Counted from the stretch's first letter, positions 1 to 10,982 are shown. The stretch: DNA of 64,000 nucleotides from Pseudomonas putida (GCF_028682635.1 NZ_JANHLK010000012.1:124001-188000); one strand, 5' to 3'. Notes: generated by a model from the letters alone, not told the origin. Program-made: numbers and translations.

Positions 1-710
1 AAGGCAGCCGCTTCGGCAATCGAGCCCAGCTGCATGGCCCACAGCACCAGAGCGTAGCTGAACAACACGCAGAATCCGACCGCCAGACCCAGGCGCCACT
101 GCTCGCGCCAAAACAACTTGAACGCCGGCCGTTTGCGTACCCAGGCCAGCAATGGAAACGGCCAGGCACTGAGCAACGTCACCCAGACCAGGTAATCCAG
201 AGGATGCGACCAGCGCCGCAGCGCCTGGCCGTCGATGAAGGTGTAGCAACCGATGCACAAGCCGATCAGCGCCACCACCGGCAGCATCGACCACGGCAAG
301 CGTGCACCGCCTCCCCCCTGCCAGAGCAGGCAAAGCATGCCGAGCGGGATCAGCAGGATTCCGAAAATCTGCTGGTTAGTCAGCACCTCCCCGGCAAAAA
401 TCAGCGTCAGCGCCAACACCACCAGCGGCGATAAACCGCGCATCAACGGATAGACCAACCCGAGGTCGCCGACCCGATAGGCCTGGATCAGCAAATAGCG
501 GTAGAGCAACTCGAACGCAGCCGAGGCAAGAATCCATGGCCAGATTTCCAGCGGCGGCAGCTGCACGAACGGCAGCATCAGCGCGACGAATAGCAACGCC
601 ACGCTGTCCATGCAGGCCACCACCAGCAAACGCTCGGCACTGAATTTGATCAGGGTATTCCACGCCGCATGCAGCAGCGCCGCCACCAACACCAACGCCG
701 TCGCAAGCAC
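1..710 (-). CDS. EamA/DMT-family permease (partial, 3' end outside window)
   Basis: This is an inner-membrane permease of the EamA (drug/metabolite transporter) family, whose members export or import small metabolites; the substrate cannot be told. The open frame runs from a GTG at 710 to the left edge with no stop (about 236 residues). The GTG is preceded by an AAAAGGAG ribosome site with six bases of spacing. The product is a chain of hydrophobic helices separated by short loops, with the typical first helix ending in HAAWN and a later YPLMRGLSPL segment, both usual in the first EamA repeat. The second repeat begins near LPWSMLPVVAL and is cut off. It is divergent from the MFS gene to its right. 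The family is clear from helix pattern and motifs. Confidence 0.8.
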   Translation of the reverse strand, partial: MLATALVLVAALLHAAWNTLIKFSAERLLVVACMDSVALLFVALMLPFVQLPPLEIWPWILASAAFELLYRYLLIQAYRVGDLGLVYPLMRGLSPLVVLALTLIFAGEVLTNQQIFGILLIPLGMLCLLWQGGGGARLPWSMLPVVALIGLCIGCYTFIDGQALRRWSHPLDYLVWVTLLSAWPFPLLAWVRKRPAFKLFWREQWRLGLAVGFCVLFSYALVLWAMQLGSIAEAAA

Positions 711-741
711 GGCCTACTCCTTTTCTTGTGGATCGCCCCCT

Positions 742-807
742 TGTAGGAGCCGGCTTGCTGGCGATGGCGATTTCAGGGACGCCATCGCCAGCAAGCCGGC
801 TCCTACA
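742..807. repeat. Paired REP element (inverted repeat)
   Basis: A 27-base arm beginning TGTAGGAGCCGGCTTGCTGG is followed, after 12 bases, by its perfect reverse complement. This is the TGTAGGAGC/GCTCCTACA class of Pseudomonas palindromic repeat. It lies between the divergent EamA and MFS genes, so it is upstream of both rather than a terminator. Confidence 0.9.
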
Positions 808-978
808 AGAACTGATTCGCCATATGTCAGCAGCTGTTTATACTGCAACCGACCACGCCGCACTCAGTTGCGCACACCTAATTCCAATAAAAATGCCTCC
901 GACCGCTCTCATCGAGACCGGTCCTTGGCATGCGTATGCCTGATCAAAGCGTCAAGACTACCGACAGAGACCTTGCGC

Positions 979-2148
979 ATGCCACTCGCCTTGCTTGCCC
1001 TTGCTGTTGCCGCGTTCGGCATCGGCACCACTGAATTCGTCATCATGGGCTTGTTGCCCGATGTTGCCCGCGACCTCGCGGTGAGCATTCCCGACGCCGG
1101 ACTGCTGATCACCGGCTACGCCCTGGGCGTGGTGTTCGGCGCACCGATCCTCGCGGTCGGCACCGCCAACATGCCGCGCAAGGCGACACTGCTGGGCATG
1201 ACGCTGATGTTCATCCTCGGCAACATGCTCTGCGCCATGGCCCCCAATTACGCCACGCTGATGGCCGCGCGGGTGATCACCGCGCTGTGTCATGGCGCGT
1301 TCTTCGGTATCGGCTCGGTGGTCGCCGCCGGCCTGGTGGCGCCGAACAAACGGGCCCAGGCCATTGCCATGATGTTCACCGGCCTGACCCTGGCCAACGT
1401 GCTTGGGGTGCCACTGGGCACCGCGCTTGGGCAGTACGCCGGCTGGCGTTCGACGTTCTGGGCGGTATCGGTGATCGGTGTGATCGCGGCCATTGCGCAA
1501 TGGGTCTGGTTGCCAAAGCACATCGCGATGGACAAAGCCAACCTGGCCAGCGAGTTCAAAGTGCTGGGCAAGGCCAACGTGCTGCTGGCGTTGGGCATGA
1601 GCGTGCTGGCCTCGACCAGTTTGTTCAGCGTATTCACCTACATCGCGCCGATCCTGCAGGACATCACCGGCGTCAGCCCCCATGGCGTGACCATCATGCT
1701 GTTGCTGTTCGGCGTGGGTCTGACGGCGGGCAGCATGCTCGGCGGACGATTGGCCGACAGCCGCCTGCTGCCTTCACTGGTCGGCATGGCGCTGGCCGTG
1801 GTGGTGGTATTGGCCGCGTTCAGCCAGACCAGCCACTCGCTGATTCCGGCCGCGATCACCCTGGTGCTGTGGGGCATTTTTGCCTTCGCCCTGTGCCCGA
1901 TCCTGCAACTGCTGATCATCGACCAGGCCCATGAAGCGCCCAATCTGGGCTCAACGCTCAACCAGAGCGCATTCAACCTCGGCAACGCGGCAGGTGCCTG
2001 GATAGGCGGGCTGGTGGTCGCCAGCGGTGCCGACCTCGCGGACCTGCCGTGGACCGGTGCAGCGGTCAGTGGCCTGACCGTGCTGGCCGCGCTGTATTTC
2101 ATCTACCTGCAACGGCGCGCTGGCGCTGCGGTGAATGTGCCGGGCTGA
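979..2148 (+). CDS. MFS transporter, DHA1 (AraJ/YdhP-like) family
   Basis: This is a 12-helix major facilitator superfamily permease of 389 residues, most like the DHA1 sugar/drug efflux group (AraJ, NepI, YdhP). The frame stays open upstream to 610, but the protein begins naturally at the ATG at 979, which opens directly into helix 1 and the motif GTTEFVIMGLLPDVA. Motif-A-like loops appear after helix 2 (ANMPRKAT) and again at about residue 255 (GGRLADSRLLPSL), marking the two six-helix halves. It acts in the inner membrane as a proton antiporter; the exported compound is unknown. No regulator gene is adjacent. Its stop codon directly abuts that of the convergent FNT gene, with no room for a terminator. 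Confidence 0.85.
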   Translation: MPLALLALAVAAFGIGTTEFVIMGLLPDVARDLAVSIPDAGLLITGYALGVVFGAPILAVGTANMPRKATLLGMTLMFILGNMLCAMAPNYATLMAARVITALCHGAFFGIGSVVAAGLVAPNKRAQAIAMMFTGLTLANVLGVPLGTALGQYAGWRSTFWAVSVIGVIAAIAQWVWLPKHIAMDKANLASEFKVLGKANVLLALGMSVLASTSLFSVFTYIAPILQDITGVSPHGVTIMLLLFGVGLTAGSMLGGRLADSRLLPSLVGMALAVVVVLAAFSQTSHSLIPAAITLVLWGIFAFALCPILQLLIIDQAHEAPNLGSTLNQSAFNLGNAAGAWIGGLVVASGADLADLPWTGAAVSGLTVLAALYFIYLQRRAGAAVNVPG

Positions 2149-3036
2149 TCATTTCCTGATCTCCTGCGGATCGGGTTTTCCAGCCTGATCCGCTGGTTCT
2201 TTTGGCGGCCCACTCTCGCTGCGAATCTGCGCATGGCTGATCAAGGCGAAGATGAAGCTGCCTCCCACGATGTTGCCCACCAGCGTCGGCCCGGCGAACA
2301 CCAGCCAGAAATCCTTCCACGGCAGCTCGCCGGCAAACACCAGATAACCGACTTCCAGCGAACCGACCACGATGTGGGTGAAATCCCCCAGCGCCATGAG
2401 GTAGGTGATGAGGATGATGATCCACATCTTGGCGCTCTCCATGGACGGAATCATCCAGACCATGGTGGCGATCATCCAGCCCGAGATGATGCCCTTGGCG
2501 AACATCTGGTCGACGTCGTTTTCCATGACCTTGCGGCCGATGTCGAGGAAGGCCACGTCGGTCTTGCTGTCGAAAATCGGCAGCTCCAGCATGACGTAGG
2601 CTACCAGCAAGGTGCCGCAGAGGTTGCCCACCAGCACCACCGACCACAGCCGCAACAACCGGCCGAAGTTGCCGAGCGTGGGTTTGCTCATGATCGGCAG
2701 CACGGCGGTCAGGGTGTTTTCGGTGAACAGTTGCTGGCGGGCGAGGATCACCGCGAGGAAACCGGCGCAGTAGCCGAAACTGGCGATGACCTTGAATCCT
2801 TCGCCGTCCGGTAGCCGGGAATTGAGCAAGCCCATGCCCATCAGCGACAGGCCCATGGTCAGGCCTGCGGCCAGCGCCGACCACCACAGGGCGGCAACGC
2901 TGCGTTCCAGCTCCTGATTGCCCTGGGTGCGGATGATTTCGTGCAGAACCGCCGCGCGTGGCGGCTGGTTTTTTTCGACTTCGTGCTGTTCTTTTGCCGA
3001 GAGGTCGGGGGTCTTGCCGTCTTTTCGAGTGTCCAT
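2149..3036 (-). CDS. Formate/nitrite transporter (FNT) family protein, YfdC-like
   Basis: This is a 295-residue inner-membrane channel of the FNT family, whose members move formate, nitrite or other small monovalent anions. The first 50 or so residues are charged and cytoplasmic, which is the arrangement of E. coli YfdC rather than FocA. Six hydrophobic segments follow, with the FNT-like stretches ALAAGLTMGLSLMGMG, RQQLFTENTLT and VGNLCGTLL. The first of these is glycine-rich as in FNT pore helices. ATG at 3036 is the only good start. The gene stands alone; the thioesterase gene upstream is on the same strand, about 70 bases away. The substrate cannot be assigned from sequence. Confidence 0.82.
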   Translation of the reverse strand: MDTRKDGKTPDLSAKEQHEVEKNQPPRAAVLHEIIRTQGNQELERSVAALWWSALAAGLTMGLSLMGMGLLNSRLPDGEGFKVIASFGYCAGFLAVILARQQLFTENTLTAVLPIMSKPTLGNFGRLLRLWSVVLVGNLCGTLLVAYVMLELPIFDSKTDVAFLDIGRKVMENDVDQMFAKGIISGWMIATMVWMIPSMESAKMWIIILITYLMALGDFTHIVVGSLEVGYLVFAGELPWKDFWLVFAGPTLVGNIVGGSFIFALISHAQIRSESGPPKEPADQAGKPDPQEIRK

Positions 3037-3107
3037 GGAACTCCTGAACCGCTGGCTGCGATGTAGTTACGACCCGCGCGGTTCAGATTCCGTTCGTCAT
3101 CCTCAAA

Positions 3108-3512
3108 TTATTCGACGGCGCCTTCATCCTTGAACTGGTCTTTGACGTATTTGATCTCGGTGCGGCCGTGTGGCGCCGGCAACCCGTCTTCGCCCAGGTT
3201 GACGAAAACGATCTTCTCCACCGTCAGGATGCTTTTGCGGGTGATCTTGTTGCGCACTTCGCACTTGAGGGTGATCGAGGTGCGACCGAACTCGGTAGCG
3301 GTGATACCCAGCTCGATGATGTCGCCCTGGCGCGAGGCGCTGACGAAGTTGATTTCGGAAATGTACTTGGTGACCACGCGCTGGTTACCCAGCTGGACGA
3401 TCGCGTAGATCGCCGCTTCTTCGTCGAGCCAACGCAGCAGGCTGCCGCCGAAAAGCGTGCCGTTGGGGTTGAGGTCTTCGGGTTTAACCCATTTGCGGGT
3501 GTGGAAATTCAT
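3108..3512 (-). CDS. Acyl-CoA thioesterase, hotdog fold (YciA-like)
   Basis: This is a 134-residue single-hotdog-domain acyl-CoA thioesterase, a cytoplasmic enzyme that hydrolyses acyl-CoA to free acid and CoA. The open frame extends to 3647, but the start at 3512 is supported by AGGAGTGAAC directly before the ATG and by the family N-terminus (MNFHTRKW). The N-terminal half carries the hotdog helix with the catalytic-type segment GTLFGGSLLRWLDEEAA, where the Asp sits in the expected position. The strand region FVSASRQGDIIELG follows, as in YciA and acyl-CoA thioester hydrolases. It is transcribed toward the FNT gene and is divergent from ahcY. The physiological acyl substrate is not visible in sequence. 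Confidence 0.87.
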   Translation of the reverse strand: MNFHTRKWVKPEDLNPNGTLFGGSLLRWLDEEAAIYAIVQLGNQRVVTKYISEINFVSASRQGDIIELGITATEFGRTSITLKCEVRNKITRKSILTVEKIVFVNLGEDGLPAPHGRTEIKYVKDQFKDEGAVE

Positions 3513-3632
3513 GTTCACTCCTGAGCGTCTTGCCGAATGATGGGCACTATCTTGGCAGACCCCGGGCCAGAGCTCTATTGAGCATCGACTATGGTCTCGA
3601 TTACCGTTCGGACATTGACCAACAGAAACCCT

Positions 3633-5246
<1,614 letters not shown>

Positions 5247-5270
5247 TCGGATCTGCAGCCTGCTCTCCCT

Positions 5271-5360
5271 TGTGGGAGCGGGCTTGCTCGCGAAGGCGGT
5301 TCATCATTCGACATAAATGTTGTCTGACCCACCGCTTTCGCGAGCAAGCCCGCTCCCACA
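5271..5360. repeat. Paired REP element
   Basis: Arms of the TGTGGGAGCGGGCTTGCTCG class face each other at 5271 and 5360 with about 35 bases between, lying between ahcY and metF. Same class as the copies at 27505, 36207, 48792 and 58147. Confidence 0.9.
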
Positions 5361-5408
5361 TGGGGATGTGCACGTCTTCCAGGCTTACGTGTTTCCAAGG
5401 ATATGACC

Positions 5409-6254
5409 ATGTCCCAAGATCGTCGCTACAGCTTCGAGTTCTTCCCTACCAAGACCGACGCTGGGCATGAAAAGCTGCTCGCCACTGCCCGCCAGCTGGC
5501 CACGTACAACCCCGATTTCTTCTCCTGCACCTACGGCGCCGGCGGTTCGACCCGTGATCGTACGCTCAACACCGTGTTGCAGCTCGAAAGCGAAGTCAAA
5601 GTCCCGGCCGCACCGCACCTGTCCTGCGTCGGCGACAGCAAGGCCGACCTGCGCGGCCTGCTGAGCCAGTACAAGGCCGCCGGCATCCAGCGCATCGTCG
5701 CGTTGCGCGGTGACCTGCCTTCGGGCATGGGCATGGCCAGCGGCGAAATGCGCCACGCCAACGACCTGGTTGAATTCATTCGTGAAGAAACCGGCGATCA
5801 TTTCCACATCGAAGTCGCCGCCTACCCGGAAATGCATCCGCAGGCACGCAACTTCGAAGACGATATCGACAACTTCGTGCGCAAGGCCAACGCTGGCGCC
5901 GACAGTGCGATCACCCAGTATTTCTTCAACGCCGACAGCTACTTCTACTTTGTCGAGCGTGTGCGGGCCAAGGGTGTGAACATTCCGATCGTGCCGGGGA
6001 TCATGCCGATCACCAACTACAGCAAGCTGGCCCGCTTCTCCGATGCCTGCGGTGCGGAAATCCCACGCTGGATCCGCAAGCAACTGGAAGCCTACGGCGA
6101 CGATACCCAGAGCATTCAGCGTTTCGGCGAGCAAGTCATCACCGAAATGTGCGAACGCCTGCTCCAGGGCGGCGCGCCAGGGCTGCACTTCTACACGCTG
6201 AACCAGGCTGAAGCGAGCCTTGCGGTGTGGAACAACCTGAAGTTGCCGCGTTAA
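5409..6254 (+). CDS. metF: 5,10-methylenetetrahydrofolate reductase
   Basis: MetF reduces 5,10-methylene-THF to 5-methyl-THF with FAD and NADH, supplying the methyl group for methionine synthesis. The product is a TIM barrel of 281 residues. The N-terminal SFEFFPTKTDAG holds the catalytic glutamate, and TYGAGGSTRDRT, LRGDLPSG and PGIMPI are family hallmarks of folate and FAD binding. Two ATGs are possible (5403 and 5409). The AAGGA at 5397 is only one base from the first but seven from the second, so 5409 is preferred. It is in the same direction as ahcY across a REP pair and may be cotranscribed with it. Confidence 0.96.
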   Translation: MSQDRRYSFEFFPTKTDAGHEKLLATARQLATYNPDFFSCTYGAGGSTRDRTLNTVLQLESEVKVPAAPHLSCVGDSKADLRGLLSQYKAAGIQRIVALRGDLPSGMGMASGEMRHANDLVEFIREETGDHFHIEVAAYPEMHPQARNFEDDIDNFVRKANAGADSAITQYFFNADSYFYFVERVRAKGVNIPIVPGIMPITNYSKLARFSDACGAEIPRWIRKQLEAYGDDTQSIQRFGEQVITEMCERLLQGGAPGLHFYTLNQAEASLAVWNNLKLPR

Positions 6255-6270
6255 GCATCAAGGCAAGATC

Positions 6271-6348
6271 AAAAGATCGCAGCCTTCGACAGCGTCTACA
6301 GGGGAAATGTGTAATCCCTGTAGGAGCTGCCGAAGGCTGCGATCTTTT
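6271..6348. repeat. Inverted repeat of the AAAAGATCGCAGCC class
   Basis: AAAAGATCGCAGCCTTCG at 6271 and its reverse complement ending at 6348 enclose a TGTAGGAGC-type core. It is the same family as the elements at 40021 and 45453. It follows metF and may act as its transcription end. Confidence 0.88.
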
Positions 6349-6444
6349 GCTTTCACGCACTTTTATTGTGCGGCAATCCACGGAGTTAGAGCATCTGCTG
6401 CCAGTTTCTGGCTCTTTCGCGTTTCTCGTCGTAATCTCAAGCCC

Positions 6445-7260
6445 ATGCCTTTGATCACGCAGTTAATCGCCCTGCTCGTTATCACTTGCCTTAGCTTTGC
6501 CGCTAGGGGCGAGAAATTGCGCATTGTCACCGAACCCTGGGCACCTTACGTGTACGAGGAAAACGGCAAGGCCCTGGGGCTGGACTACGAAACCACCGCC
6601 ATCGTCTTCAAGCGCCTGGGCATCGAAGTGGAATGGCAATTCCTGCCCTGGAAACGCTGCCTGTCGATGCTCGAAACCGGCCAGGCGGACGGTGCACTGG
6701 ACATATTCCACAGCGAAGAGCGCGATGCGACCCTGCTCTACCCCAGCGAACCGCTCTCGGAAGTCCAGTTCGTGATGTTCTACGCCAATGCCCGGCCCCA
6801 TCCGTTTCGCACCCTGGACGAACTGCGCGGCCTGACCATCGGCATCTCTCCCGGCTACCTGTACAGCCAGGACTTTCGGGACTCGACCCTGTTCACCCGG
6901 GAACCGGCCCCCAGCCATGAAGCGAACTTCGGCAAGCTGGTGCGCGGGCGTATCGACCTGCTGATCACCGACCGCCGGGTCGGCCAGCATCTGCTCGACG
7001 AACTGAACATCCGTAACAAGATCACCGAAAACCCCACGATCATCAGTCAGCAGAGCCAGTTTCTGGCAGTGCGCCGCAATGCCGGCATGGACCTGCTGGT
7101 GCAGCGCTTCGGCGCCGAACTCAAACGCTTCAAGCGCGAACCGGCCTACGCCGAACTCAGCGCGCGCTATGGCGCCGCCCCGGCCATTATCGTCAACCCC
7201 GCACGAACCACGGCCAACACGGAAAAAACCGTTGAGCAGCAGGAAAGCGGCGCGCAGTGA
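6445..7260 (+). CDS. Periplasmic amino-acid-type solute-binding protein (SBP_bac_3)
   Basis: This is a 271-residue type-II periplasmic binding protein of the SBP_bac_3 class, with an N-terminal export signal (hydrophobic ITQLIALLVITCLSFAARG, likely cut before EKLRIV). The mature start LRIVTEPWAPYVYEENGK and the following GLDYET are typical of polar-amino-acid or unknown-ligand binding proteins. No ABC permease or ATPase gene is adjacent, so it is an orphan. Such orphans in Pseudomonas are frequent and can act with distant permeases or as sensors. The open frame reaches 6307, but the signal peptide begins at the ATG at 6445. The ligand is not predictable. Confidence 0.8.
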   Translation: MPLITQLIALLVITCLSFAARGEKLRIVTEPWAPYVYEENGKALGLDYETTAIVFKRLGIEVEWQFLPWKRCLSMLETGQADGALDIFHSEERDATLLYPSEPLSEVQFVMFYANARPHPFRTLDELRGLTIGISPGYLYSQDFRDSTLFTREPAPSHEANFGKLVRGRIDLLITDRRVGQHLLDELNIRNKITENPTIISQQSQFLAVRRNAGMDLLVQRFGAELKRFKREPAYAELSARYGAAPAIIVNPARTTANTEKTVEQQESGAQ

Positions 7261-7485
7261 TTGCTCTGTTATACTCCGGCCTTCCCGCCAGGCTCACGCC
7301 CGGACGCTCGGAACCGTTCAAGGCATCTCGACCCCGCTACAGCGCAGCTTTTCAGCCCGCGCGAGCGCTCCAGACGAGCCTTCGTGACCGAAGCAGGACC
7401 GGACGGGATTGCGTTCCCCATAAACGCCATTCGCGCCAGGCAAGACTCCCATTGGGCCAAGCCCTAACTTAGAACAGGATTACTC
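7261..7485 (+). promoter_or_regulatory. Long leader of rhlE with a TGTTATACT -10-like element
   Basis: A TGTTATACT element at 7267-7275 is a plausible -10 region, although no clear -35 precedes it. If used, the rhlE mRNA would have a leader of about 200 bases, which is long for this window. The segment holds no credible coding frame. Long 5' leaders often carry autoregulation in RNA helicase genes, but here that is only an inference. Confidence 0.4.
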
Positions 7486-9360
7486 ATGTCCTTTGCTTCC
7501 CTCGGTCTCTCCGAGGCTTTAGTCCGCGCCATCGAGGCAGCGGGCTATACCGAGCCTACTCCGGTGCAACAGCGGGCCATTCCCGCCGTGTTGCAAGGTC
7601 GCGACCTGATGGTCGCGGCACAGACAGGTACTGGTAAAACCGGCGGTTTCGCCCTTCCGATCCTGGAGCGGTTGTTCCCCAACGGTCACCCGGACAAATC
7701 CCAGCGTCACGGCCCGCGCCAACCGCGCGTACTGGTCCTGACCCCTACTCGCGAACTCGCGGCGCAAGTTCACGAAAGCTTCAAGGTCTATGCCCGTGAC
7801 CTGAAGTTCGTCAGCGCCTGCATCTTCGGTGGCGTCGGCATGAACCCGCAGGTCCAGGCCATGTCCCGTGGCGTCGACGTGCTGGTGGCCTGCCCTGGCC
7901 GCCTGCTCGACCTCGCCGGCCAAGGCAGCGTCGACCTGTCCCACGTGGAAATCCTCGTGCTGGACGAAGCTGACCGCATGCTCGACATGGGTTTTGTCCA
8001 TGACGTGAAGAAAGTCCTGGCCCGTCTGCCAGCCAAACGCCAGAACCTGCTGTTCTCGGCGACCTTCTCCAAGGACATCACCGACCTCGCCGGCAAGTTG
8101 CTGCACAACCCGGAACGCATCGAAGTCACGCCGCCGAACACCACGGTCGAGCGCATCGAACAGCGCGTATTCCGCCTGCCGGCCAACCACAAGCGTTCGC
8201 TGCTGGCGCACCTGATCACCGCCGGTGCCTGGGAACAGGTCCTGGTGTTCACCCGCACCAAGCACGGCGCCAACCGCCTGGCCGAGTACCTGGACAAACA
8301 CGGCCTGAGCGCCGTCGCGATCCACGGCAACAAGAGCCAGAACGCGCGCACCAAAGCCCTGGCCGACTTCAAGGCCGGTACCGTGCGCATCCTGGTTGCC
8401 ACCGATATCGCGGCTCGCGGCCTGGACATCGACCAGTTGCCACACGTGGTCAACTTCGAACTGCCGAACGTCGATGAAGACTACGTGCACCGTATCGGTC
8501 GTACCGGCCGTGCCGGTCGTTCGGGCGAGGCGATCTCGCTGGTGGCCCCGGACGAAGAAAAACTGCTGAAAAGCATCGAGCGCATGACCAAGCAGAAAAT
8601 CGCCGACGGCGACCTGATGGGCTTCGATATCAGCGCTGTGGAAGCCGAGAAGCCTGAAGCACGCGAGCGTCCGGACGTGCGCAACCCGCGCAATCCACGT
8701 GGCCCGCGCGGTGATGGTCCGAATGGCGGCGGCGGTGGTGGCGGTCGCAAGGACAAGGGCAAGGACAAGGGCAAGGAAAAACCGGCGGCCGAGCGCGGTG
8801 AGCGTCCGGCCCGTCAGCAAAAGCCGCGCGAAGGCACCCCGGCCCGCGAACAGCGCCAGCCAAGCCAGGCGCCGCGTGCCGCGGCTGATCGTGCTCCGGA
8901 CGAGTTCCTGGACGACGATATCGATAACTTCGGTAACCGCGTCGACTACGTGCCACAGCAGAAACCTGCCCAGGGCCGTGGTCGTCGTCCAGGTGCACCG
9001 GCACAAGGCACCGCCGCCGGTTCGGGCGCTCCTCGTGGCGGCAAGCCACAGGGTGGCCGCCAGAACGGTCCGCGCAACAGCGATGGCGCCAGTACCGGCA
9101 CCCCGCCAGCCAAGCGCAGCGGTCCACGCAGCGGCGCACCACGTGATGGCCAGGCCCGTCGCGAAGACTCGCGCAACCGCCGCCCGGCCCGTGACGATCA
9201 ACCGCGTTCGGAACCGGCCGTGCAGAACCCGCGCGGTCCTGCGCCGAAGATCATGCACAAGGAGTCGAAGGCCGATCGCTTCCCGACACCTGAGCAGCTG
9301 GATCAACTGCCAAGCCGTCCTCGCGGTGAAAAACCGGCATTGCTGACCCGCAATCGCTGA
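7486..9360 (+). CDS. rhlE: ATP-dependent DEAD-box RNA helicase RhlE
   Basis: RhlE is a cytoplasmic DEAD-box helicase that remodels structured RNA in ribosome assembly and RNA decay. The 624-residue product starts with the Q-motif region ([10 protein letters not shown]). It has Walker A AQTGTGKT at about residue 46, PTRELAAQ, the DEAD box [13 protein letters not shown] at about 160, SATF, ARGLDID and HRIGRTGR. After about residue 390 comes an Arg/Gly/Pro/Lys-rich disordered tail of over 230 residues, longer than in E. coli RhlE. Such tails bind RNA and drive condensation or RNase E contact in pseudomonads. GC content and codon use match the neighbours. A strong terminator follows. Confidence 0.95.
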   Translation: MSFASLGLSEALVRAIEAAGYTEPTPVQQRAIPAVLQGRDLMVAAQTGTGKTGGFALPILERLFPNGHPDKSQRHGPRQPRVLVLTPTRELAAQVHESFKVYARDLKFVSACIFGGVGMNPQVQAMSRGVDVLVACPGRLLDLAGQGSVDLSHVEILVLDEADRMLDMGFVHDVKKVLARLPAKRQNLLFSATFSKDITDLAGKLLHNPERIEVTPPNTTVERIEQRVFRLPANHKRSLLAHLITAGAWEQVLVFTRTKHGANRLAEYLDKHGLSAVAIHGNKSQNARTKALADFKAGTVRILVATDIAARGLDIDQLPHVVNFELPNVDEDYVHRIGRTGRAGRSGEAISLVAPDEEKLLKSIERMTKQKIADGDLMGFDISAVEAEKPEARERPDVRNPRNPRGPRGDGPNGGGGGGGRKDKGKDKGKEKPAAERGERPARQQKPREGTPAREQRQPSQAPRAAADRAPDEFLDDDIDNFGNRVDYVPQQKPAQGRGRRPGAPAQGTAAGSGAPRGGKPQGGRQNGPRNSDGASTGTPPAKRSGPRSGAPRDGQARREDSRNRRPARDDQPRSEPAVQNPRGPAPKIMHKESKADRFPTPEQLDQLPSRPRGEKPALLTRNR

Positions 9361-9374
9361 TTTGTCGCTGCAAT

Positions 9375-9413
9375 AAAAAAATGCCCCGCGCTGAAAAGCC
9401 CGGGGCATTTTTT
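9375..9413 (+). terminator. Rho-independent terminator of rhlE
   Basis: AAAAAATGCCCCG pairs with CGGGGCATTTTTT around a short loop, leaving a T-run on the plus strand directly after the rhlE stop. Confidence 0.9.
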
Positions 9414-9431
9414 ATGCCTGAACACAAAACC

Positions 9432-9515
9432 TGTAGGAGCCGGCTTGCCGGCGAAGGCGTCCGAAAGACCGACGCAACGTTCAAAGACGCCTTCGCTGGC
9501 AAGCCAGCTCCCACA
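9432..9515. repeat. Paired REP element (mixed arms)
   Basis: The left arm TGTAGGAGCCGGCTTGCCGG and right arm GGCAAGCCAGCTCCCACA are imperfect inverted copies with GCGAAGGCGTC / GACGCCTTCGC inside. It lies between the rhlE terminator and the terminator of the convergent yceI gene. Confidence 0.85.
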
Positions 9516-9535
9516 AGGGGATTGTGTAGCGAAAT

Positions 9536-9574
9536 AAAAAACGCCCGCGCTCAAGAGAGCAGCGGGCGTTTTTT
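9536..9574 (-). terminator. Bidirectional terminator between rhlE and yceI
   Basis: AAAAAACGCCCGC and GCGGGCGTTTTTT flank a short loop. A-run on one side and T-run on the other allow use from both strands; it ends the yceI transcript. Confidence 0.88.
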
Positions 9575-9588
9575 GTCAGGCGCGAAAA

Positions 9589-10176
9589 TTATTTCGCTTT
9601 GACACCTTCAAAGGTCACGTACATTTCAACTGCATCGGACGATGGGCCCAGGTCTTTCTGCTTGCCGAAATCGGAACGCTTGAGGCTGAAAGTACCCTCG
9701 AAGCCTGCACGGTAGCCGCCCCATGGATCCTTGCCTTCACCCAGGAAAGTGGCCTTGACCACGATTGGCTTGGTCACACCGAGGATAGTCAGGTCGCCAG
9801 CCACGTCAGCAGTGTCCTTGCCAGCGGCATTCTTGCCGGTAGGTTTGACGCTGGTGGAAACGAAGGTGGCTTTGCTGCCGTTCAGGAAGTCTTTGCTGGA
9901 GATGTGCTTGTCACGTTCTGCGTTGTTGGTGAACACACTGGCGGTGTTCACGTTGAATTCGATCTTGCTGTCTTCAGGCTTGGCAGCGTCAAAGCTGAAC
10001 TTGCCGTCGATGTCCTTGAAGGTACCGGTGATGAAGCTGTAGCCCAGGTGGCTGATCTTGAAGTCAACGAAGGCGTGCTGGCCTTCCTTGTCGACCACGT
10101 AGTCAGCGGCCATTGCGTTACCGGCGGACAACAGGGCGGAACCGATTGCCAGAGCGGCCAGAGTCTTTTTCAACAT
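9589..10176 (-). CDS. YceI family periplasmic protein
   Basis: This is a 195-residue secreted protein of the YceI family, a lipocalin-like beta-barrel that binds polyisoprenoid or other long lipids in the periplasm. A clear signal peptide ([23 protein letters not shown], cut before ADYVVD) is followed by the family pattern [18 protein letters not shown]. The segments [33 protein letters not shown] and [14 protein letters not shown] also fit. It is transcribed after, and probably together with, the cytochrome b561 gene, a pairing common in proteobacteria that suggests a role with a membrane quinone or redox partner. The exact ligand is unknown. Confidence 0.92.
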   Translation of the reverse strand: MLKKTLAALAIGSALLSAGNAMAADYVVDKEGQHAFVDFKISHLGYSFITGTFKDIDGKFSFDAAKPEDSKIEFNVNTASVFTNNAERDKHISSKDFLNGSKATFVSTSVKPTGKNAAGKDTADVAGDLTILGVTKPIVVKATFLGEGKDPWGGYRAGFEGTFSLKRSDFGKQKDLGPSSDAVEMYVTFEGVKAK

Positions 10177-10208
10177 ACTTTGTTTTCCTTTGGAGTCGAG
10201 GTTGAACT

Positions 10209-10760
10209 TCAGGCTTTGCGACCCAGCATGCGCTTGAGGGTCACATCACGGTCGATAAAGTGGTGCTTCAATGCTGCCAACGCATGGAGGCCGGAAAAAA
10301 TTACCAGCACCCACGCCAGGTACAGGTGGATCACACCGGCGGTATCTGCCTGGTCCGGTAGCCCGGACACCAGCGCAGGCACTTCAAACAAACCAAACAC
10401 CGGGATACCGACACCTTCTGCGGTGGAAATCAGGTAACCGGCAATCATCACAGCGAACAGACTGAGATACAGAAAGCCATGGCCGAACCTGGCGCCCAGG
10501 CGCGTCATGCGGCTGTAGCTGGACAAGGTTGGTGGCGGCGGACTGACGAAGCGCCACAACACCCGCAGCACCATCACGCCCAGCAACACCAGGCCGATGC
10601 TTTTGTGCAGGTCCGGCGCGTCTTTGCGCCAGGTGCTGTAGTAGTCGAGCCCGACCATCCACAGCCCTAACGCGAACAATCCGACGACCGCCAGCGCCAC
10701 ACCCCAGTGCATGAAAATGCTGACCCAGCCGTAGCGGGAAGTAGAGTTTCGTAGCTGCAT
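10209..10760 (-). CDS. Cytochrome b561 family protein
   Basis: This is a 183-residue di-haem cytochrome b561 of the inner membrane, transferring electrons between quinol and periplasmic acceptors. Four hydrophobic helices carry the expected histidines: in [12 protein letters not shown] (helix 1), [12 protein letters not shown] (helix 2), and the [10 protein letters not shown] and [16 protein letters not shown] region (helices 3-4). The frame is open to 10790, but the ATG at 10760 has AGGGATCTAGG upstream and gives the family N-terminus. Its stop is 32 bases before yceI, so the two form an operon. The terminal KHHFIDRD is a family signature of CybB-like proteins. Confidence 0.9.
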   Translation of the reverse strand: MQLRNSTSRYGWVSIFMHWGVALAVVGLFALGLWMVGLDYYSTWRKDAPDLHKSIGLVLLGVMVLRVLWRFVSPPPPTLSSYSRMTRLGARFGHGFLYLSLFAVMIAGYLISTAEGVGIPVFGLFEVPALVSGLPDQADTAGVIHLYLAWVLVIFSGLHALAALKHHFIDRDVTLKRMLGRKA

Positions 10761-10814
10761 TTGCCTAGATCCCTGTAAGTGCTGGCCCAAGACTATCGAT
10801 TTATCTATCGAATT

Positions 10815-10834
10815 AAAGCGGAAAATTTCGCTTT
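10815..10834 (-). promoter_or_regulatory. Imperfect palindrome upstream of the b561-yceI operon
   Basis: AAAGCGGAAAATTTCGCTTT is a 20-base near-palindrome about 55 bases upstream of the b561 start, in an AT-rich stretch with several ATCGA words. It could be an operator or promoter element; no regulator can be named. The rest of 10835-10978 shows no credible gene. Confidence 0.35.
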
Positions 10835-10982
10835 GAAATATCGAAAAATGCGATCAAGAGTCTGTAACACACGGGTTAAGGAAAGATTAAAGTCGAGATT
10901 GTGAAAAAAAGTGAATACAAACCTGAGAACACCTGTATCAAAAGGTTTATTCGATTTCGGCTCCCGGTTTTTTTCAGGCGAA

